Below are positions 59,362 through 64,000 of a stretch of DNA of 64,000 bases, piece by piece; within the stretch, counting starts at the first letter, position 1; each line of letters opens with the position of its first letter. Below the pieces are notes generated by a model, which saw nothing but the letters and a program-made list of their open reading frames with translations, was not told the DNA's origin and ran no database searches. Origin of the DNA: Octadecabacter antarcticus 307 (GTDB taxonomy: Bacteria; Pseudomonadota; Alphaproteobacteria; Rhodobacterales; Rhodobacteraceae). The DNA is taken from positions 2,904,501 through 2,968,500 of the forward strand of contig NC_020911.1 of NCBI RefSeq assembly GCF_000155675.2, read 5' to 3'. A program made the position numbers and the translations under genes.

Positions 59362-60519
59362 TTAACCTCCTAATTCGAAACGCACGTTCGCACCCTCGAG
59401 GTTGCGGCCTGCGCGGTTGATATTTAGCGGGCTGACGGTTGAACTACTTGCTGTTAGTTCAACAATTCTAAAGACAGTCCAAGGTTGACCATGACCTTCC
59501 ACAAACGCAAGGCTTTGGTGCGTAAGGCCATCGCGGCTACCAAGATTAATCCTGAATTGCCCTGCACCAGCGGCAACCAGCTCACCTTGCAATGGGGCAC
59601 AGGCATAATCGTCCAACCAATTAGATAGCTCAGCTGCGGCTTTTAAAGCTACGATTTCAGCCACTTTACTGGCATCTCTACGGGCTAGGACGTTCACTGT
59701 GCGCCAAGGCGTGTTGGCTGAGATCGCTACAGTTTGCCTAGTCGATATCTGTCGTGCGCGGTTGGGTGCCGCAGGATCAATAATCTGAGCGCTGAGTGTC
59801 ACCGTCAGCGTATGTGAATTTAAACTAGGAGCTGTGGCATGCCATGACAAGTGAAGGGCCCGGGCGCTGTCGGGTATATTGGATGTGGTTGATGCAGGTT
59901 CGTTAGCTCTGCCGGTTAGGAGGGCTCGATAATCAAAACCATCTGGCACGTTGGAGCGGGCTTGCGGATCTGGAGCGAAAGATATGTCGCTCGTAGAGAG
60001 ATCAACTCTTGGAGTAGATTCCAAAAGGCGGATCGTAGAGACATGTGCTTGCTCCAAGGCGGCATCCGTCCATAAGGGTGCTCTTTGGCCTGCGTGAATT
60101 TGGGGGTGGCCTGCGATCAGTCTGACCGCAGGCCGCATTGCACAACCAATTTCTGGCACGGCACCAACGTAGGCATCAATCTCAACTTCATAGTGATTAT
60201 TTGAAGGTCCTTGGCGCAGCACTGAATAATCTAAAATTCGCGAACCAGGCCTCACAAGTACGCTCTCTCCTGTCAAAACCCCTCGGTCTGCCATAGAAAA
60301 GCCGGACACATCCGCCCCGCCCGCTAGCGCTGCCAGGTAGAGCGCATCCTCCAGAGCACGGCGCTGTGCAAGAGCTGTATCGCCATCAATTAAAGCCGCA
60401 CGGCCTGTTACACGGACCATATCCGCAAAGCTAGGCCCTTGACCAAGCGCAACTAAAAAAATCACGGCAAGTAAGCATCGCGAAATACCCAAATACTTAA
60501 GTATTACCCGCAATATCAT
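59362..60519 (-). CDS. flgT: FlgT-like flagellar H-ring protein
   Basis: 385 residues from ATG 60519, with a signal peptide ending near SFADM. N-domain 'VRVTGRAALIDGDTALAQRRALEDALYLAALAGGADVSGFSM' matches the FlgT opening; a mid-region ('RALHLSWHATAPSLNSHTLTVTLSAQI') and a C-terminal 'GQFRINLGSRDGLTHQSLAFVEG' follow. FlgT builds the H ring around the LP ring in Vibrio. It starts 5 bp beyond the flgP stop. Confidence 0.75.
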   Translation of the reverse strand: MILRVILKYLGISRCLLAVIFLVALGQGPSFADMVRVTGRAALIDGDTALAQRRALEDALYLAALAGGADVSGFSMADRGVLTGESVLVRPGSRILDYSVLRQGPSNNHYEVEIDAYVGAVPEIGCAMRPAVRLIAGHPQIHAGQRAPLWTDAALEQAHVSTIRLLESTPRVDLSTSDISFAPDPQARSNVPDGFDYRALLTGRANEPASTTSNIPDSARALHLSWHATAPSLNSHTLTVTLSAQIIDPAAPNRARQISTRQTVAISANTPWRTVNVLARRDASKVAEIVALKAAAELSNWLDDYACAPLQGELVAAGAGQFRINLGSRDGLTHQSLAFVEGHGQPWTVFRIVELTASSSTVSPLNINRAGRNLEGANVRFELGG

Positions 60520-60523
60520 CAGA

Positions 60524-61039
60524 TCACTGCCGCGCTGATTGCAAGATATGACCAATCATATCGCGATCTAGCTCCAGAACGACCTCATAGGTATCGCTCC
60601 CAACCGGGTTAATACGTAATGTCCGCGCACCACGAATTGTTCCCTGTACCGAGGCGCGCGTAGTGTCATTTTGTAAGATAGCATCGACCACAGTTGTCTG
60701 ACCACCAAGACTTAGGCCATGAACCTGCTCAGTAAGGTCACGCATGGCATCCAAACGAGCAACTCGGATCGCCATAAGGCGTTTTTGATTAATATTGTGC
60801 GCGGGCTGCGCAGAAATCGTTGCGTAACCAGTCCCAGTGATTGTGGGAACGACCTGCCTAGCCACCTGGACCTCCGTTGCATTTAGCGCCGATTCTATAG
60901 CTACAACATTTTGTGTTGGGGACACATTGCCACCCAATCCAAGAAAATGGCCTTGGGACAGGTTGCATGCCCCGAGAGTAATAACAAAGGTGAGCGCAAT
61001 ATAAGGCTTAATCAGTTTCAGTATCGCGAAATTACGCAT
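60524..61039 (-). CDS. flgP: FlgP-like outer-membrane lipoprotein (LPP20 family)
   Basis: 171 residues from ATG 61039. Lipobox 'VITLGAC' gives a lipid-anchored Cys near residue 25. Then comes the LPP20/FlgP pattern: 'TGYATISAQPAHNINQKRLMAIRVARLDAMRDLTEQVHGL' and 'TRASVQGTIRGARTLRINPVGSDTYEVVLELD'. In Vibrio and Campylobacter FlgP forms outer-membrane-associated rings. First gene of its operon, with a sigma-54 site upstream. Confidence 0.75.
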   Translation of the reverse strand: MRNFAILKLIKPYIALTFVITLGACNLSQGHFLGLGGNVSPTQNVVAIESALNATEVQVARQVVPTITGTGYATISAQPAHNINQKRLMAIRVARLDAMRDLTEQVHGLSLGGQTTVVDAILQNDTTRASVQGTIRGARTLRINPVGSDTYEVVLELDRDMIGHILQSARQ

Positions 61040-61078
61040 ACACCTGCACTCCAATAAAATTTCAACTACATTTTAACT

Positions 61079-61093
61079 GCATATCCTGTGCCA
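61079..61093 (-). promoter_or_regulatory. Sigma-54 promoter for flgP-flgT-lysM-flgA
   Basis: Minus strand TGGCACAGGATATGC: perfect -24 and a near -12 (ATGC for TTGC), GG-N10-GC spacing kept. It lies ~40 bp before the flgP ATG. Confidence 0.65.
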
Positions 61094-61132
61094 ATTAACA
61101 GCTTTTCTCAAATATACTGGAATTTTTAATTC

Positions 61133-61147
61133 TGGCACAGAAATTGC
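61133..61147 (+). promoter_or_regulatory. Sigma-54 promoter for flhA-flhF
   Basis: TGGCACAGAAATTGC: perfect -24/-12 pair, 63 bp before the flhA ATG. It is divergent from the flgP promoter 40 bp away, so one FleQ-bound enhancer could serve both. Confidence 0.82.
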
Positions 61148-61209
61148 TTCTTTAAAATGAAGTTAAATTAGTGCTCAGTAGCGCTTAAATTATAGGAGTA
61201 CTTACTTAA

Positions 61210-63342
61210 ATGAGCGCGTCAGAACCAACGTCGCAACTGGGGGAGTTAGGCAGGAGCCTAACAGGAATGGCCCTGCCTCTTGGTATTGTGATGCTGGTAG
61301 CAATGATGGTGCTGCCACTTCCAGTTTTCCTGCTCGACATTTTTTTTACGCTCAACATTTTTATGGCACTACTGATATTGATGGTGGCACTACATACTTA
61401 TCGACCAGTCGATTTTTCTTCCTTTCCCAGCCTGCTTCTACTGGCCACAGTGTTTCGGCTGGCACTTAACGTGGCTTCTACCCGAATTGTACTTAGTGAG
61501 GGACACAATGGAACCAGCGCCGCGGGACAAGTGATCGAGGCCTTTGGTGCGTTCGTCATTGCAGGTAATTTCGTAGTTGGAATTTTTGTCTTCGCAATCC
61601 TTGTCATCATTAACTTAGTAGTGATTACCAAAGGTGCGGGCCGCGTTTCCGAGGTTTCTGCTCGCTTTACTCTCGATGCAATGCCCGGCAAACAAATGGC
61701 GATCGACGCTGACCTCAATGCTGGCGTACTGACTGCCGAAGAGGCTACAATACGCCGTGAAGACATTGGACGGGAAGCTGATTTTCACGGGGCCATGGAT
61801 GGTGCATCAAAATTTGTGAAAGGTGATGCCGTTGCCGGCATCCTGATCCTCGCCATTAACGTAATAGGCGGACTTGCCATCGGGATGCTGCAACATGATT
61901 TATCTGTTGGCGAAGCGTCAGAACTTTATATCCTATTGTCCATAGGGGACGGCCTTGTGGCGCAAATCCCTTCACTTCTTCTGTCGATCGCAACTGCAAT
62001 AATCGTGACGCGTGTATCCTCCAGTCAAGACATGGCAGAACATATTAAGGGTGAAGTCAGCATGTCACGCTCCTGGTTCCCAGTGGCAGGAGTTCTCGCT
62101 TTAATTAGTGCTGTTCCAGGCATGCCAACTGTTTTGTTCGGTAGTGCAGCGCTCGCCGCCAGCGTTGCGGCCTACTTTTTTCGACAGCAAGAAAAGAGCG
62201 CTCCACGACAGGGCGAGGAAGAAGCCAAAGAAGTCGTAACAGACAACAACCATGACATTCTGAAAGTCGTGGATGTGACTGACCTCTCCGCAGTGACGCT
62301 CCTGCTTAGTTATCCACTGCTGTCGATGATCGACAACGACGATGGCGGCCCCCTTGCCCGACGCATCATTACCGTACGCAAAGAGGTCTCACAATCGTTG
62401 GGCTTCGTACTTCCAAGCATTCGGATACGTGATGATCTTGGACTGGCGGCCAATGAATACCGAATTAAAATAGGTCAAGTAGTCGTGGCCGAAGACAAAA
62501 TATACCCAGACCTCAAACTTGCCCTGCCCAGTGGGACTTCTCGGGTAAAGATTAAGGGAATCGATGTCAAAGAACCTTCCTTCGGTATCGACGCGGCTTG
62601 GATTCCACCAGAGCGTGAGGCCGAGGCCGAGGCTGATGAGTATGTTATAATCGAGCCTGAAACCGTGTTAGCGACACATCTGAGCCAGATCTTGTATAAA
62701 CACGCGTCAGAATTAATCGGGCAGGACGATGTTCAAGAACTCCTCGACAACCTGTCAAAAGTAATGCCGCAATTGGTACAATCCGTAGTGCCTAAATTGA
62801 TGCCGCTCCATACTTTGACTGCTGTGCTACGCCAAATTCTTAGGGAACGCATCCCAGTTAGCGACATGCGACGTATTTTAGAAATGATTTCCGAAATGGC
62901 TAGCAAAAACATGAGTATCACCGAGACAGCCGAGGCGCTACGCCCCCACCTTATAGGGCTCCTGATCCAACAAACCACTCCACTGAATACACCCCTGCCA
63001 GTTGTTACCTTAGTCAGCAGTTTCGAGCACCTTTTGATCAATTCCGCCAAGCAGTCTGAGGGTGATCAATTGCTGCTGGATGGCAAACTGGCCGAACAGA
63101 TGGTGCAATCGCTTGTCCGCATAAATGAGGAACAAACTGAGGCTGGCAAGAAGCCTTTTCTCGTCGTCTCTCCACAAATTCGGCGCAAGCTGTCCGCCTT
63201 CCTACGCCAGCATGTGGCAGATTTCCCCGTGTTGTCCTTCACCGAACTGCCCGACGGACGAAAAGTGGATGTTGTCGCAACCGTCTCTGGCGAAGTTGAT
63301 GTTGCTGCAACCGGCTCTGGCGAACTAGAATTACAGCCCTGA
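61210..63342 (+). CDS. flhA: Flagellar export protein FlhA
   Basis: 710 residues. Eight membrane helices in the first ~330 residues, including the FHIPEP signature region ('VSEVSARFTLDAMPGKQMAIDADLNAG', seen in parts) and 'GDAVAGILILAINVIGGLAIGMLQHDL'. The large cytoplasmic domain ends 'SFTELPDGRKVDVVATVSGEV'. Core of the export gate and docking platform for chaperone-substrate complexes. The last ~20 residues are a short internal duplication (VDVVATVSGE / VDVAATGSGE). Confidence 0.96.
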   Translation: MSASEPTSQLGELGRSLTGMALPLGIVMLVAMMVLPLPVFLLDIFFTLNIFMALLILMVALHTYRPVDFSSFPSLLLLATVFRLALNVASTRIVLSEGHNGTSAAGQVIEAFGAFVIAGNFVVGIFVFAILVIINLVVITKGAGRVSEVSARFTLDAMPGKQMAIDADLNAGVLTAEEATIRREDIGREADFHGAMDGASKFVKGDAVAGILILAINVIGGLAIGMLQHDLSVGEASELYILLSIGDGLVAQIPSLLLSIATAIIVTRVSSSQDMAEHIKGEVSMSRSWFPVAGVLALISAVPGMPTVLFGSAALAASVAAYFFRQQEKSAPRQGEEEAKEVVTDNNHDILKVVDVTDLSAVTLLLSYPLLSMIDNDDGGPLARRIITVRKEVSQSLGFVLPSIRIRDDLGLAANEYRIKIGQVVVAEDKIYPDLKLALPSGTSRVKIKGIDVKEPSFGIDAAWIPPEREAEAEADEYVIIEPETVLATHLSQILYKHASELIGQDDVQELLDNLSKVMPQLVQSVVPKLMPLHTLTAVLRQILRERIPVSDMRRILEMISEMASKNMSITETAEALRPHLIGLLIQQTTPLNTPLPVVTLVSSFEHLLINSAKQSEGDQLLLDGKLAEQMVQSLVRINEEQTEAGKKPFLVVSPQIRRKLSAFLRQHVADFPVLSFTELPDGRKVDVVATVSGEVDVAATGSGELELQP

Positions 63343-63400
63343 CGATGAAAGTTACAATTCTCTTTGCTATGCGATTCAACTTTAACAAGGACCTCCAGCC

Positions 63401-64000
63401 ATGATCGAATATGTCTTCAGAGCGTCTGATTCCGACACTGCCATGGAAAAAGCGATCCGAGAGTTAGGGGACGATGCAATGATCCTTTCTGTCAAGCGTG
63501 TGGGCGATGTCACTGAAGTACGCGCAACCAAAGAAAGCAGCATCAGCAGTCAGCCACTGTGGGAAAATCCCATGTCGCAGTCCCTGCCCTCGGAGGCCAT
63601 GGATTTGAGCGCTGCAATTCGAAAGGCCCGCACGCGTCGCAATGAGCCGGAGCCAAAGGTTGGATTGGAGTTTGGTGTAGGACCAGACTATGCTTCCAGT
63701 CTGGAGACTGACAAGATTTCAAATACAGCACAATTGGAGGGGATGTTTCACGAACGGCGGGCAATGGCGAAAAGCGTTGCAACTTCGAACGCAAATATTC
63801 AACCAGAACCAGTGATTGCGCAGTCGGTTCTGCTCCCCGCAGACGATGTTCAACAAATGGTGCCGCCGTCAGAGATAGGGCCCTCAAACTCAGATCACGT
63901 ACCTACCATGCCAGAGCAGCTTCACAAACATGTACCGCAACCCCAGCTTAATCTTCAGGAGCAAAACTCCGATCTGAAGCGAGAGACGATCTTTGGCTAT
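63401..64000 (+). CDS. flhF: Flagellar GTPase FlhF, N-terminal part (runs off the window)
   Basis: 200 codons in frame to the window end, from ATG 63401 after AAGGACC. 'YVFRASDSDTAMEKAIRELGDDAMILSVKRVGDVTEVRAT' is the FlhF B-domain opening (equivalent to the '...REALRKVREELGPDAVIL' segment). The SRP-type GTPase domain lies beyond the window. FlhF sets the pole for flagellar assembly. Confidence 0.85.
   Translation, partial: MIEYVFRASDSDTAMEKAIRELGDDAMILSVKRVGDVTEVRATKESSISSQPLWENPMSQSLPSEAMDLSAAIRKARTRRNEPEPKVGLEFGVGPDYASSLETDKISNTAQLEGMFHERRAMAKSVATSNANIQPEPVIAQSVLLPADDVQQMVPPSEIGPSNSDHVPTMPEQLHKHVPQPQLNLQEQNSDLKRETIFGY

Overview
The window reads as alphaproteobacterial chromosome, most likely the Roseobacter group of the Rhodobacterales. 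The murA-DUF2948-hisD-UPF0262-LMWPTP-infA-maf-rng(-yacG) block at 4.5-10.8 kb is typical of that family, and the flagellar genes follow the Rhodobacter sphaeroides fla1 plan, including a fleT/fleQ pair. The heavy insertion-sequence (IS) load resembles polar genera such as Octadecabacter; that is a guess, not a determination.

Layout. 1-181: C-terminus of a probable ABC-transporter binding protein. 0.2-4.5 kb: a pile of broken transposases (IS481, two IS3 types, IS110) that ends inside yacG. 4.5-10.8 kb: an intact housekeeping operon on the minus strand. 10.9-17.4 kb: tRNA-Thr(GGU), a truncated integrase, then a copper cassette (glutaredoxin-like protein, copA, copZ) with copA cut in two by an IS3 that itself carries an IS110. 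17.4-25 kb: an IS3, an orphan Xre/MbcA/ParS-type antitoxin, an IS1595, and a nuclease-NTPase defence-like gene broken by an IS21. 25.1-26.4 kb: a 44-nt copy of the tRNA-Phe 3' end next to an intact tyrosine integrase. 26.5-31.1 kb: an IS256 invaded by an intact IS3 and by an AT-rich segment bounded by 236-bp inverted copies of an IS5 3' end. 31.2-32.5 kb: another broken IS3. 32.7-64 kb: a channel-like gene, then one large flagellar cluster.

Flagellar region. Minus strand: fleT-fliEFGHIJ, then fliKLMNOPQR-flhB followed by five small uncharacterised genes coupled to flhB. Further right are fleQ(+), flhG-fliA-orf(-), fliC(-), an exported Sel1-like protein(+), flgM-flgN-orf(-), flgP-flgT-lysM-flgA(-) and flhA-flhF(+). 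I read sigma-54 promoters before fleT, fliK, flgP, flhA and (weaker) flhG, and a sigma-28 promoter before flgM. This fits a FleQ/FleT - sigma54 - FliA/FlgM hierarchy.

Most unusual observation. Ten independent sites (eleven copies) carry a ~40-bp insertion with constant arms (CCATTGCCCGGCAG ... YGAGAGGGG) around a hairpin whose stem sequence differs at nearly every site but whose base pairing is kept. Where the tip is clear it is C-[GNA or AAA]-G, the very stable GNA-type DNA mini-hairpin. Every copy lies in a transposase gene, across five element types of three IS families. I saw none in the ~30 kb of flagellar genes or in the housekeeping genes. I do not recognise this repeat family.
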